A stretch of 64,000 nt of DNA, from the NCBI GenBank assembly GCA_001465935.1, contig LNKV01000015.1, positions 62,001 through 126,000 on the forward strand. The letters run 5' to 3'. The notes beneath the pieces were generated by a model, which made no database searches, had not been told where the DNA came from, and was given only the letters and a program-made list of their open reading frames with translations. This document shows positions 10,449 through 21,800 of the stretch, piece by piece; the stretch's first letter is position 1; every line of letters starts with the position of its first letter. The translations under genes were made by a program, and so were the position numbers. The DNA comes from Clarireedia homoeocarpa. Taxonomy: Eukaryota > Ascomycota > Leotiomycetes > Helotiales > Rutstroemiaceae.

Positions 10449-10786
10449 TTAGCAACAGCATTCGCAGCACAGGATATCTGTAATGGCGCAGCATGCGCAA
10501 CATTCGAGACTGAAGAGTAGAAAAATTAGCATACATCCATGAAGATAAATACGAGTCGGAAATTTAAAAAAAAAAAAAAAAAACTTACCAGCCTCCACCA
10601 CCACGCATCGAAACCGTTGAATCGACAGTCATTTGCTCAGTTTGACGCTGCAATATTCGCATTAGTAGGGACTATGTTAGAATGTGCGAATGGAATACTA
10701 ACAGGTTGCTCGGTGACAGCGGCAGCACCTTGAGTTGGGAGCTCCATTTGCTGGGTTTGGGGTTGTTGGGATTCCATGGCTGGCAT
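10449..10786 (-). CDS. Small cysteine-rich CYSTM-like protein, 67 aa
   Basis: Three exons on the minus strand (10703-10786, 10589-10647, 10449-10509) splice in frame to 67 residues. Intron 1 (10648-10702) starts GTTAGT and ends GCAG; intron 2 (10510-10588) starts GTAAGT, has GCTAAT, and ends TCAG. The N-terminus is Gln/Pro/Glu-rich, then SMRGGGGCLECC, and the tail ends ILCCECCC, giving nine Cys in the last ~22 residues. Gly-rich then Cys-rich tails define the CYSTM class of small stress-associated membrane-associated proteins. The Met at codon 4 is an alternative start. Without removal of intron 2 the frame reads Trp-stop right at the donor, so the cysteine tail depends on splicing. A run of 18 T directly follows the donor. 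Function is inferred from composition only. Confidence 0.75.
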
Positions 10787-12793
10787 ATTGATTGATGGCT
10801 TTTGGGAGAGACGAGTGTGAGATTTGGAGATTAGAGAACGAGTAGAAAGTTGAGAGCAGAAAAGACTTATGGAAGAAGAACGAGGATACTTTTAAGCCAA
10901 AATAAATCGCTCAAAAACGGGCTGAGGCACTGTCTTTTAAGTGCCAACAAAATAACCAAGTCCGAAGTTCGAAACATCCGAACTCGTACCGGATCGTATC
11001 GTATAATTCAACTCGCGCTTACTTACCAGATCCGGTAATAAGAAGACCCCTACCGAACAAGCAACTGCAAGTAAGGCTGGACTCCGCCCAATTAGCCCGC
11101 CTGACTTGTACAGTATGTGTTCGGAGCAAATCTCAGCACACTGGTCCTTCATTAGGAATAGCTCTAATGCTTTTCATCTTTTAATCTACAAGTAGTTCGG
11201 CGCAGCAGGTACGTAAGCCGGCACATGAAGAAATCTGTTCTTCGCTGAGTTCGTACGGCATCCTTTGATGGATTTGAAGCTATTCGGATATGCGTTCCGC
11301 GCAACAGCCCATCGCCCTATCAAACGTCATTTTTAGTGGCCGGCTTGGGGTCGGTCTAGGTGAAGCTTGTTTTGTACGAGCTGCGGTGTTGCCAAGTCTG
11401 CTAAGCCACAAGCGAGACGCAAGGCTATCGGCGCAGCTTTCTTCTCTCCCCTCCACGCCCTCCCAAGAACAAATGTTAAAAAGTGGATTTTTACTACTGA
11501 AGTAACCAGGATGCAAACAGAGGGTTTTAACCACTCAAAATAGTCCTTTTTACATCGAAGATACCTCGGAGAAACTGAGGAAGGGATCTTAGTTAATGAT
11601 AGATACAAAACCTTCAATTTTGAGTGGTTAAACCCCCTTGTTTATACCCTCTGTGGCAAAACCCACCAAATAACATTTGTTCTTGGGAGGGGAGAGTTGA
11701 AGGGCGCGGAAATGACATAGTAAGATCGGCTAGTGGTGGCTGGCACTGTGTGGAAATGTGGACCTAAGGGAATGCCCAAGAATGGGATTCTGTGGATATA
11801 TGGATATGAGGGTATTCCCAAGAATAGGGCTCCGACGGCTAAACGTCGCCGACGGGTCCTCCATCAACATTTCTGTGACAAATAGTCCCGTTCCTGTTCA
11901 GGCAAATGGTGCTATTTCATTTCCGTGACAAATAAGTCTCATTTTTGACTGTTTAGTATCGTTCGTTTTGAGGATATGAACCTCACATTTCCTCTGTGAT
12001 TCGTTCTTCAGATAGTTCCAAATCAATGCATTTTCAGCTCTAAAATCTCACACACTGTCAAATGCCGAAGGTTTTCCGGTTCTCTTCCGCTTCATTTTGC
12101 GGATGGATTGATTGAACATAGTACTTTCCTTGCGAGTGGTGGCTGGAACAATATCTGTTATATTCAGATTATTTGGATCGAAAAAGGCGGCTCGCTGTCC
12201 GGACTCCAACATGCCCATCCGGGGTAAGTTTTCTGGCTAAGATCAAATGCGCGCGGAGGATGGACTTTGATTTACTCTACTGGAAATCCAGTGAGCGACA
12301 GCGAACCGATCAGGGAGCCCCAACGACAGCTCGTTATACTATACTACTATTAACATTAAGTTCTATTGTACAAAAATGCCAACTCGTGAATCATCAATAT
12401 CATTAATTTTTCGTATCTATGTTGTAATATCATATACCGTTCCCAAAAAGCAACTTGCCTTTGTCTCCAATAATCCCTATATCACACACCTAGCATCCCA
12501 CAATATTTCCTATGCATGTATATAGTACTGCCTACAGGTGGTTCAAATATCCGCTCGAACGCTTCTAGCTTCAGACCTGTCCAAAAAAAGGCCTCCTTGA
12601 ATCGAACAAATACATGGTATCGTCAAAAGTAAATGCCATCCCCCGAAACATCATCTCCCGATAAAACAAGACTTCGGTATATACACTATGTACAAGAAGA
12701 TTAAACAAAACAAAGGGAAAAGAGCTTGAATACGTGGGTATATAAATTGAGGCGTCCATCCGACTGAGTGAGCGATTTCCCGACTTAAAAGAA
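10787..12793. other. Intergenic spacer with foldback element
   Basis: Apart from the inverted repeat at 11444-11697, I see no gene. Short direct repeats occur: a tggtggctgg motif near 11734 and 12137, and gtgacaaata near 11875 and 11930. The final ~220 bp are the 3' flank of the kinase-vWA gene. Confidence 0.45.
11444..11697. mobile_element. Foldback / MITE-like inverted repeat, ~254 bp
   Basis: The outer arms include a perfect 21-bp inverted pair (11458-11478 with 11671-11691, core cccaagaacaaatgtta). The inner arms include a perfect 13-bp pair aaccactcaaaat (11529-11541 with 11617-11629). A central loop spans 11542-11616. A ctctcccctcc extension occurs on both outer ends, with a small indel on the left. 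There is no coding capacity and no clear target-site duplication, so whether it is a non-autonomous transposon or a simple palindrome is unresolved. Confidence 0.6.
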
Positions 12794-15700
12794 CTAGGGC
12801 GCTTCATCATAATTCTTGTCGATAGCACCAAGGACCATTTTCCAGATGTTCCCTGTAGAGGGCGTGGTATCAACAATATCCCTAGACATGTATTAGTATG
12901 CCCTACCTCCCTGGTCGCAGATTGGAGATACTTACAGGCCCAGATTGAGCCCCGAGTCCAAAAAACCCAAGCGGTCTAAACCTGTTGGATCGTTTCCGAA
13001 ACTGATGAACTGAATGCCTATCTGTCTCTCGTCCAAACTCAACTCAACTAAGCGATCAACGAGCCTCCTGATTGGAGGAATGGCATCACATCTCTCTTGC
13101 CAGACGCCGTCTGTTAGTACGTAAAGGTTCAGTGGCCGAAGGTCCTTCTCTAGAGGCGCAAAGCGCGCTAAACCAGTTCGGCGTGCTTTTTGGTTTCCTA
13201 GTTTTCCAGTATAGTCGTTAAGAATTGAATCAAGCATAACTCGAATGTCGCTTTTTCCTCTAGGCTTTCGGTTACGAACGACCTTCTCTAATCTGCTGGT
13301 TTTCCTATGATTGTGATGTTCTCCTGGAGAAGACATGGTGAAATATAGATCAACGCCATCCGGGTCAGACTCTTTGACGATATAGGCTAGAATCGAGAAG
13401 ATGTCTGTCACCTTATCCCAGTATTCAAGCATTGACCAGGAATCGTCAATAAGGAAAATCTAAAAACATCAGCTTGAATATTGGCCAGTGAATTGATGTG
13501 ATACTCACATGATCTCTTTTCTGCACACGATTCAAAAGCCAACTTCCCTCAAGCGTTGGGTTCTGATTGGCTTTCTTTCTACACCTCCATATCAAAGCAT
13601 CGCCAAGGGTTAGCACTAGAGCAGGCTGAATATTCCCTGAGGTATTAACATTTAGACCTAGACCTCGATTGTCATTGTTGGCTGTGGGTTTAGCTGCGTT
13701 TTGGTATTGGCTGATTGATCGGTCTTGAGCTGTGGAATTCATAGCCTGTCCAGTGGAATCGTATGGAATTGGTGATTCACTCTCTGTTTTTGGCGTCTGA
13801 GTTTCCATTTGTTTTGGGGAATTTGCAAACGGAATATGATCATCGTTTTCTAGAACATTTGGATGGCTACTAGCTTGTCTGGGCGAAGTAGACTTCCATC
13901 TTTCGACAGTGGATGTTCTTGGCAACTGAGTTTTGGACGTATAACGACCAACATTATCTGTAACATCTATGGGATCTTCGTTAAGTCCTCTGTCTTGCCT
14001 TGGTAGCGCAGGCAGACTTGTGCGCTGTCTACCGGCATAAGGATCGTTGATGAGTCCGAGATTGTCGGCCTGGATAATATGTGGTGAAAGTCTGTGAGTG
14101 GGTGATGTAATTTGGTATGATCGGTGTCTCTGCGCACGCTCTTGGTGTGCAGTTCTTGAGCGAGTGGGAACTTGTGGATCCGAAAAAAAATGGGATGCAG
14201 GATGAACATTGGTGCGAGTAGTAGGTTGAAATTGGTGGCCAGCACGGGGGGTTGAGGGCAAAGAGATATGGTTTTTGGCACTTGCGTCCATACTCTCCGG
14301 CTCAGCAACATACTCACGAGTCATCATAGGGGGACGGTATTGTTGTACATTCCCGGTCATACCATCGATGGATGATGCCGAACTGCTTTCTGAGACAATC
14401 GATGGTGGAGGCTTCCGTGATCGGCGAGAATTAATATTCGTAGTTCGAGGCAGTGTTTTCTCGTCACACATTCTCCTAGCATCCTCTATAATTCGCTGGG
14501 AGCGTTCCCAGAAGTACTTGACATCTGGTCTCGCTGTGGCACTCATCAACATATCTTGGACCATATCCAAGACTTTTGCAGTAATGAAATCGCAGCCGCG
14601 GATCTTGCTTTTAAGATCATCGTGTGTTTCGCGGATGAGAGGAAGCACTATATTGCCATCGTGAAAACAGTCGCCATCTTCAGCAGCTGCTGTACCTTGT
14701 GTGGCTACGCGGCGCGCCAATCGATATTTTTGAACCGCTTTGTAAGATCGAACGAGCCATACAGCGACCTCACTGTATATCGCACCTAGGGACCATATAT
14801 CGACACTGGGTTTGACTTGAAGCGCGCTCCGCCTAAGAAAATCATCAGAGCGGTGACACTCCGGAGCTCCTGGATATGCGAATGTTAGAGGTGTTTGAGC
14901 AGATGGACAATGTCACTAACCATATGTACGAGTACCTTGACTGTCATGATCTGATACCTCTTGGGATGAGAAATCCTGAGTCTTGAAATGACTCAATCCG
15001 AGATCACCCAATTTGAACCGATAACGGTAAGGTGATGCAATTTCACCACCGAAGCTTGTCGCTAGTATGTTTTTTGGCTTCACATCTTGGTGCCATCTGT
15101 CCCGATACCAATTAGATCTTCCTTGTATTCGGGTTGTGCTGTAGGAAATAGACCAAATGTGTCTGTTGTTTTCTCTGATAGGATTTGTTGAAGATTTCTT
15201 ACCCTCGAAACGAATTTTGACCGCCATTTGGTACCGCCTCATGGTGAATTTTTAACAGACCTTGAAGTAGTTGGAAGACTGATTCCCAAAGATCGATGAT
15301 ATCACTGTCCTTGTCTGGGGGATCAGTATGCAACAGAAACGTTTCGAGAGTTCCCACGTCCGCGTATTCGAGAAGTATGTTGTATCGTCCGTTCTGTTTC
15401 CAACTTCCATAAAAGCCAATGATGCCTTCGGCCTTGGTCAATCTACAGAACGCTGCAACTTCTTTGTCGTAAGATGTTCGTGCATCCTTTCCACAATATG
15501 TCTTTAGCACGAAAGTGTTTGTAGATCTTTCGTGCGTGCTCTGAGGGCTGAATTTAGCTTCACTGTAATGCATTGGTGGATGATATTTGACTTACGTTTG
15601 CGCTCCGACTTGAAATGAGACGGTTGTATTCAGGCTGAAGCTCAATTTTGAATACCTTTGCCGACCCTCCTGTATCCAGAATTTCCTTCCTTATAATCGG

Positions 15701-16174
15701 AAGGATGCGATTGTCTTCCCAGGTCTTTTTGTTACAAATTTCCAACCGTGGTGCACAAAAGATCCACTGGCGCTCGCAAAACCTTTCCAAGAAGCAGTTA
15801 TCTTCGGTGTCAGTGGGAAATTTGTAAGGTGGTGGCTCTGTACTGAAAGGGAGGTGAGCATCGATAAGACTGCTATGTTCGACAAAATGGAGTATATATT
15901 TTGCCTTGCCTATCAATAGTAGAATGCAAAACGACTTGGAATAATTTCTCGCGATTTCTTCGTATGAGGGAATCTCGTCGTCTCCAGCGAAGATAGCACC
16001 GAGAAGCATCTTTAGTCGGCGACAATTATCTGCGGTCAAGTACGCGTGAAGCAGATGGTCTGGAAGGAAATTGGTAGGAGTGTCATTGTTCGGATCCACG
16101 AGTCCTGGCAGGCAATTCTTGTCAACCCACTCGATGAACTCCTGAATATCTGAATCATAGTCTGGTTGTACCAT
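12794..16174 (-). CDS. Protein kinase fused to a von Willebrand A-like domain
   Basis: Six exons (15596-16174, 15203-15540, 14921-15138, 13509-14869, 12936-13459, 12794-12881) join in frame to ~1035 residues. The N-terminal ~185 residues are a helical region typical of this fungal family. The kinase domain shows GGSAKVFKI (glycine loop), FVLKTY (ATP-binding Lys), RWHQDVKPKNIL (catalytic loop, HQD rather than HRD), GDLGLSHF (DLG for DFG) and GTRTYGAPE. A long Ser/Pro/Thr-rich linker of roughly 350 residues follows. The C-terminal vWA-like domain starts IFLIDDSWSM, a MIDAS-type DxSxS-like motif, and includes LYVLTDGVW. The protein ends DKNYDEAP. Substrate and partner are unknown; proteins of this architecture occur in fungal accessory gene sets. 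The start is uncertain: coding-like sequence continues upstream in frame to a TGA at ~16312 without an ATG, so a further 5' exon may exist. Confidence 0.75.
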
Positions 16175-16315
16175 CTCTGCGATAAGGATATGCGCTATAG
16201 TGGCTATAGAGGGGTAGGAATTCCGCGGATGGTCGCAATTTGTTTGGACAATGTGGTCAAGATGAGAGTGAAGACTTTGTCGCACCTCGTGCTCGAACGA
16301 GACGACTGTTGTCGC

Positions 16316-17557
16316 TCATAAATCTTTTCTTCGGCGTCCATGCATAATCGAATGAATATAGGTTTTGTTGTAGAAGTACGGCAAGGCTGTTGTGCTGTGA
16401 GGAGGGGAAAATTTATGTAAGCAGGTACAATTAGAACGACTTGTGCGGAATGAAGAGCGTTTCCCTAAGGTCGAGGCCTTGGATGTTGACGTTGTCGAAG
16501 CGCACATTTCCGCCGATGTTATGTGCCGAATACCGTCTTCAGGGGTTTCGTTTACCATCTGAAGTCGAGGTTTGTCAAGCGAGACTAACAGAGTCTCCCG
16601 TGATTTTTCTTCCAGTGTATGCTCTAGAAAATTTATATACCACCTCCAGTGCTCACGACACCACTCAAAGATAACCAAGTGAGTAGCAAGAGACGAAGAT
16701 AATGCTAAAGACAATGTCTCAAATGATCCCGTAGACGTTTGTCTCGTAGACATGGATGCCTCTTCGATGCGTTTCTTAATTAGTAGATCTCCTTTAATGA
16801 AAGTCCAAAATGATCTACCCGTGGCAGCATCAAATGAGTGATAGATTGCCGTATGACGGATAGACCAAGGCCAGTTCGTTTGCCCTTTGGATGGCTCCAC
16901 TGATTTCAGGCTGTAGCACATACGCAAATCCTGACCAGACCGCCCTAGGTGGGAAAGATTGAGTCCTCTATCGTCTTCAGACAAGCGTTCTTCATGACGG
17001 AAGCCACTAAAGTGGAAGTCCTGAGTGTACAATGGTTTTCCAAATGGGAATATAAAATCGAGAAATTCGGGCATAACTTGATGATACGTAAAGACAAACA
17101 TGAGCATTAGACGGGTCGTCCTAAGCCGTTCTCTTGAATGAGGAGCATGGATAAAACTAGTCATATATTAGCTACGTTCTTTATGTTTCAGTAGTACTCA
17201 CAGATATCTACACTTCGGATCCGTAATACCGGAGTCGCCATCTGTGAGGTATGCTCTGAGTTTGTCCATACCACAGATACTTGTGTTTACAAATGCTGCA
17301 GAGCGTTAAAGAATATCATCCACTGATTACGTTCGCCAGCATCAAGACATACCCTCTATACCATCTTTATAATCTCTAAACCAGAGATTCGACTTAGATT
17401 CATCGAAGAAAAGCCTTGACTCCTGAAGTTCAAGACGTTCAGTGTATGATTGCAAAACATGGTTGTACGTGTCATGGTAGACGAGGTTCTTCGGGAACTC
17501 AGCAGCAGATTCACAGGATGCTTTGAAGCGCACGTCATCCGTCGAGCGCGAATGCAT
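16316..17557 (-). CDS. CorA-like transporter-domain protein, C-terminal membrane part missing
   Basis: Three exons (17353-17557, 17202-17295, 16316-17156) join in frame to ~379 residues. The N-terminal and middle segments match the fungal CorA-like family: FPKNLVYHDTYNHV, then NWPWSIRHTAIYHSFDAATG and FEWCREHWRWYINFLE. Family members normally continue into a coiled coil and two membrane helices near the C-terminus. Here, after about residue 280, the sequence becomes Ser/Thr-rich and non-family (to the stop at 16316) and no hydrophobic helix follows. It is therefore either truncated or decayed, or a soluble derivative. An intron-like segment (GTACCT..CTCACAG, ~16387-16421) inside the tail suggests the last part may be spliced differently. 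It lies about 140 bp upstream of the kinase-vWA start on the same strand. Confidence 0.6.
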
Positions 17558-17874
17558 GGCAGAGAAAAAATATTCTTATTGAGGCTCAATGCTGCAATCA
17601 TCAGTATGGCAATCCTCACATATTATCCTTTGCACCTCGGTGAGTTTTCGTCGCCCAGCACTTCAGCTGAGGCAGTGCCGCTGTTCTACATGACTATCCG
17701 CACGTCTGAGATTGAGGGTGGCTCAGACAAGTCCGCACATGTGTGCGTAACAATGTTGATTGATTGGTTATTTCTAATTGTAAATACGGTGACCTGCCAC
17801 GGCCCGGTCACTTCATAAATCTGCCCAATCCCTTCACTGCTACGCAGTATTCAAACGGCTAAGATATTTCCTGT
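17558..17874. other. Spacer upstream of the CorA-like gene
   Basis: 317 bp between the CorA-like start and the 3' end of the small minus-strand gene. Presumably promoter and terminator; no specific signal recognised. Confidence 0.4.
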
Positions 17875-18187
17875 TCAATACTCATACACCCGTAGACTTT
17901 CAAGTTTATCCCGATCATCCTGAAATTGAAGCCATTAATGGGATGAAATATTATGATAGACTATACTTCACAACGCACCTGGCTCAACTTTTCCGGGACC
18001 ACGAATTTCCAATGGTCGTTCTCGTGCTGCATTGCGCTATATCAGTATACCGCCGCCAGAGTGATGATACTATACTTGAGCTGACCTTGATTTGAAAATC
18101 CCAGTTGCCGAAGAGATTCGTTAAGAAATCTTCTACTGCTTGTTGTGATAGACGGTAGGAAGGGAATGTATCACGTTTCCAACCCAT
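17875..18187 (-). CDS. Small hypothetical protein (~64 aa), divergent partner of the NLR
   Basis: Three exons (18086-18187, 17979-18026, 17875-17919) give 34, 16 and 14 codons plus stop, all phase 0. Introns are GTCAGC..GCAG (18027-18085) and GTGCGT..TCAG (17920-17978). The product reads as a compact acidic/aromatic module: QQAVEDFLTNLFGNWDFQIK, then HENDHWKFVVPEKLSQ, then DDRDKLESLRVYEY. The pattern (aromatic strand, VPEKLS, charged helix) looks like a folded domain fragment and resembles C-terminal modules in other fungal accessory proteins, but I cannot name a family. The frame is open upstream of the Met, so a longer N-terminus or a decayed larger gene is possible. Confidence 0.5.
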
Positions 18188-18864
18188 GGCTGCTCTGCTA
18201 AGGTTATCGAGGCTATGTAAGTCTCCCGATCGCCGAGGCGTTTTCTTTGATTCGGAAGAATTATGAACGCGGACACTGGCGTCTTTGAGGTGTCAGTCGA
18301 TGACAGGCAGATTCCATTCTTCGAAAGTGTTTCGAGGCTCTTAAATAGACTTTGCTGACCTCTCATAGCTCTCTACGGGCAACGATGAGGCAGACGAGGC
18401 AGCTGAAGATGCATTCAGTGTGACTGCTGCTTTAAAGAGCCTGGTGATACAGAAATAAGTAGTGCCTAACACCTGAATCTTACACTACAATTCGGAACAA
18501 ATCACTTAATTTTTAGCGTCTAAGACTATATTTATGTAGATTATATGTGGAACAGAATATTTAGATTACTCAAAGGAATGTCTATTAGAATATATCGACT
18601 TATCTGTGTCTATTGCAACTAGATGGAGGCGTCTACCAGGGCGCTGCTCATTTTTGCAAGAATATGCCCAGCCCAGGCCCCATGGGACTGGAAAACGTGG
18701 CAAGATGATTCTGGGGCAGTTCACGAATGAACACCTCAGCCTTCCTATGCATCTGTCCTGTAAGGCCGGTGCTACTTGATTAAAAGGTACTGTTTCCCTG
18801 AAGCAACAAGGCTGGATGCATATTCTCACAAATTTGCTTTCGTGTTCAATTCGACATCATCGCC
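18188..18864. other. Divergent spacer between small gene and NLR
   Basis: 677 bp. Frame fragments on the minus strand at ~18190-18460 (Ser/Ala-rich) look like decayed coding sequence of the small gene. The right part should carry the NLR promoter. No defined sites seen. Confidence 0.4.
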
Positions 18865-21800
18865 ATGTCAGTGGTAATAGCAAATGCATCGCGCCTGAAG
18901 CCGGAAATACGTCTAGCGCAGGCAATCTCGCAATTTGAGGCTGACCTCTCGAAGGAGCAAAAGACAGCCTTTTACGCCTCCAAACTGCTATCGCACAAAT
19001 CTCCTCCAACTCATGATGATGTAATGAGGCTCGCAGCCGAAATCGATCGTTGCGCATCTGGAAGAGTCGGCGGTGGACGGTGTTTTGGACCTCGCTTCAC
19101 CAATGTTCTACAAGCCGTGCAACAGTTTGCAGCGCTAGGAGATATAATTATAGGGGGCTCTCAGAGCATAATTGCCTGCGGAGTCTGGTCGCTAGTTCGA
19201 ATGACATTACTTGTTCGTCCTTGAAGCTTTTTATTTGATCTTAGCCTAATGTCCTCGTAGTTCATTGCTACTTCCACTTCCTATTTGGAACGGCTGTCAG
19301 CTCTTTTCATGGACGTTGGCCGCTCGGCCCCACGTTACCAGATGATGGCGTTGCTTTACAGCAAATCCAAAAGCCTACAATCCAGTCTATCCGAGTATTT
19401 CATTGTAGTCGTTCATCTTTGCCACCACATGTTGAACCTGACACAGAGGTCGATCATAGGCCAATTTGTATCATCCTTGAACGACTCTCGTGTAAAGACT
19501 TTGCAATCAGAGCTTGACAGCTGGGGAAACTCGATCAAAGAGGAAGTGACTTTATCGATGGGCCAAAAAATCGAGGATGAAGGCCAAGAGAACTCACGAT
19601 TTAGAGCTCTTTCAACCATATATTCTGAAACTGCATCACGTCGCGCAAAATTGAAGATGAATCTACGTGTCCTCGGTCTTTGCTCCACATATGACTACGA
19701 GACGACGTGGAAACAGATCCGAAAGAGGGGTAACGCTACATTGTTCAACAACAATACTGAGTATCAAAATTGGAAAAATGAAACGAAGTCTTGTACACTT
19801 ATTTATAGAGGCAAGCTAGGATCAGGGAAGTCGGTCTTATTAGCTAACATAGTAGAGGATCTCAATCTCCATTTTCGAGACAAGCGTATGGGGTTGGGCT
19901 ACTTCTTCTGCCGTCACGACATTCTGGAGAGTTTGAAAGCACGCACAGTCATTGGATCTCTAACTCGACAGTTGCTGTCTTCGATTCCTGATCTTTCTAT
20001 GGTAGGAGACATACTCGCTACTTCTCCGACTCTGGATCTCGAAGCGATCTCCAGCTTGCTTCACCGCGCTCTTCCGTACAACTACAATTTGTGTCTGGTC
20101 ATTGACGGGCTCGATGAATGTAGCAGTTCTGAAAGAGCGATGGTGGAGCAAGAGCTTCAAGCGCTCCAGAGTAGATCTACAGTACTCCTCTGTGTGTCAT
20201 CCAGAATAGAAGCCGATGATGCTGTTGGGAAGAGTTACAATCATCTCGTTGCCCCTTCCATCATTTCGCTACCTGATGATAACCCCGACATCGAGGGTTT
20301 CATTTCCGTGGAATTGGAGCATTGTATAAAGTCTCGAAAACTAGAGATTGGAGATCCCACTCTGATACTTGAAATAGAAGACGCACTTCTAAGGGGAGCC
20401 CAGGGGATGTTCCTCTGGGTAGCCCTTCAGATCGAAGCCTTATGCGCAGAAAAAACTGACAAGGCTATTCGCCAAGCTCTAAAGAACCTTCCAAGGACCC
20501 TCTCGGAAACATTCTCTCGTATTCTAGCCAAATCTTTACCCTTAGCGGAGTCGTATCAGACACGAATATTAAAGCTTGTCACTGTTGCCAACCGCCCGCT
20601 AACAACGGAGGAATTGAGAGAAGCTGTCAGTGTGAATCCAGGCAATACTAATTGGAATCCCGAACTGTTGCTCAACGACTTGTATTCTACATTGACTTGC
20701 TGCGGAAGCCTTGTCATCGTTGATGAAGAGGAGATGACAGTACGACTTGTGCATCACAGTGTTAAAAGCTTCCTTTTAAGCAGCGCGCAAGACACCTCTA
20801 GGATACCCTTTACAGCAGCTAGCGCAGAAAGGGAAATGGCAGATGTTATCATTACCTACCTCAATTATGGCATTTTCGATACCCAAGTATCCACCGCCGT
20901 AGTTCCGCAGATTTCGGCTGCATCAGCACCGTCAAGGATCATCGACTCAACCTTGGCCTCGTCAAGTAGTGTTCGATGGATTGCGTTGAAGCTCTTGAAA
21001 TCTAAGAAACAGCCTAATTGTGACATGAGCCAGATTCTTTCTGAGGCGACCAAGCATCTTCAATCCAAGTCAGCCGAGAAATTTCATTTTTACGATTACG
21101 CGAAATCAAATTGGCTGAAGCATATATGGGGGACTGTAGAAAAACGTACTACAAACTACAATCTACTACTGAAGCTTTTTGAGAGGAAGATTCTTGACGT
21201 GGATACGACGGATGAGCATGGTCAGGGCCCCTTATCATGGGCCATAATCCATGGAGAGGATAAAGCTTTCGAGCTCCTACTTGATCACAAGAAAATCGCT
21301 GCCGAGTGGAATCGAAACGTAGCGATAATGTGGTGGGCTATTGAGAACGGGCATCTGAGACTGCTCAAGTTGATGTTGGAGAAGGGCGCCAATCCAGAAT
21401 TAAAATATACGCAACATGACAATCGAACAGTGTTATCGCTGGTGGCAGAGCATGGATACGATCTGGTAGTGAGTTTACTGCTCGAGTACGGTGCCCAGTT
21501 AGATTCTAGTGACAGGTTCGATAAGTCACCGCTCTGGTGGGCTGTGAATGCGAACCACGCGACCATTGCAAGGCTGCTACTCGACAAAGGGGCTGACCCG
21601 GAGGGTGGTATTCGTCAGCCGCCTTTAGTAATAGCAGCTGAAAGTGGACGTCACAAGATTGTGGAATTGCTACTTGAAAAGAGGGCTCAAATTGATCCAA
21701 GTAGTCATTGGAATCGTACAGCATTATCATACGCAGCAGGAAATGGGCACAAACAAGTAGTAAGAATTCTGCTTGAAAAGGGAGCTAAAATTGAATCAAA

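Noticed and set aside
12571..12876. Minus-strand frame past the kinase-vWA stop
   Set aside because: It runs through the last intron unspliced; the spliced exon ends at TAG 12794 with a family-like C-terminus.
15541..15595. Apparent frameshift in the kinase gene at the first intron
   Set aside because: The first ACAG gave a stop, but using the CTCAG acceptor at 15541 (55-nt intron with a CTAAAT branch) restores frame, so no mutation is needed.
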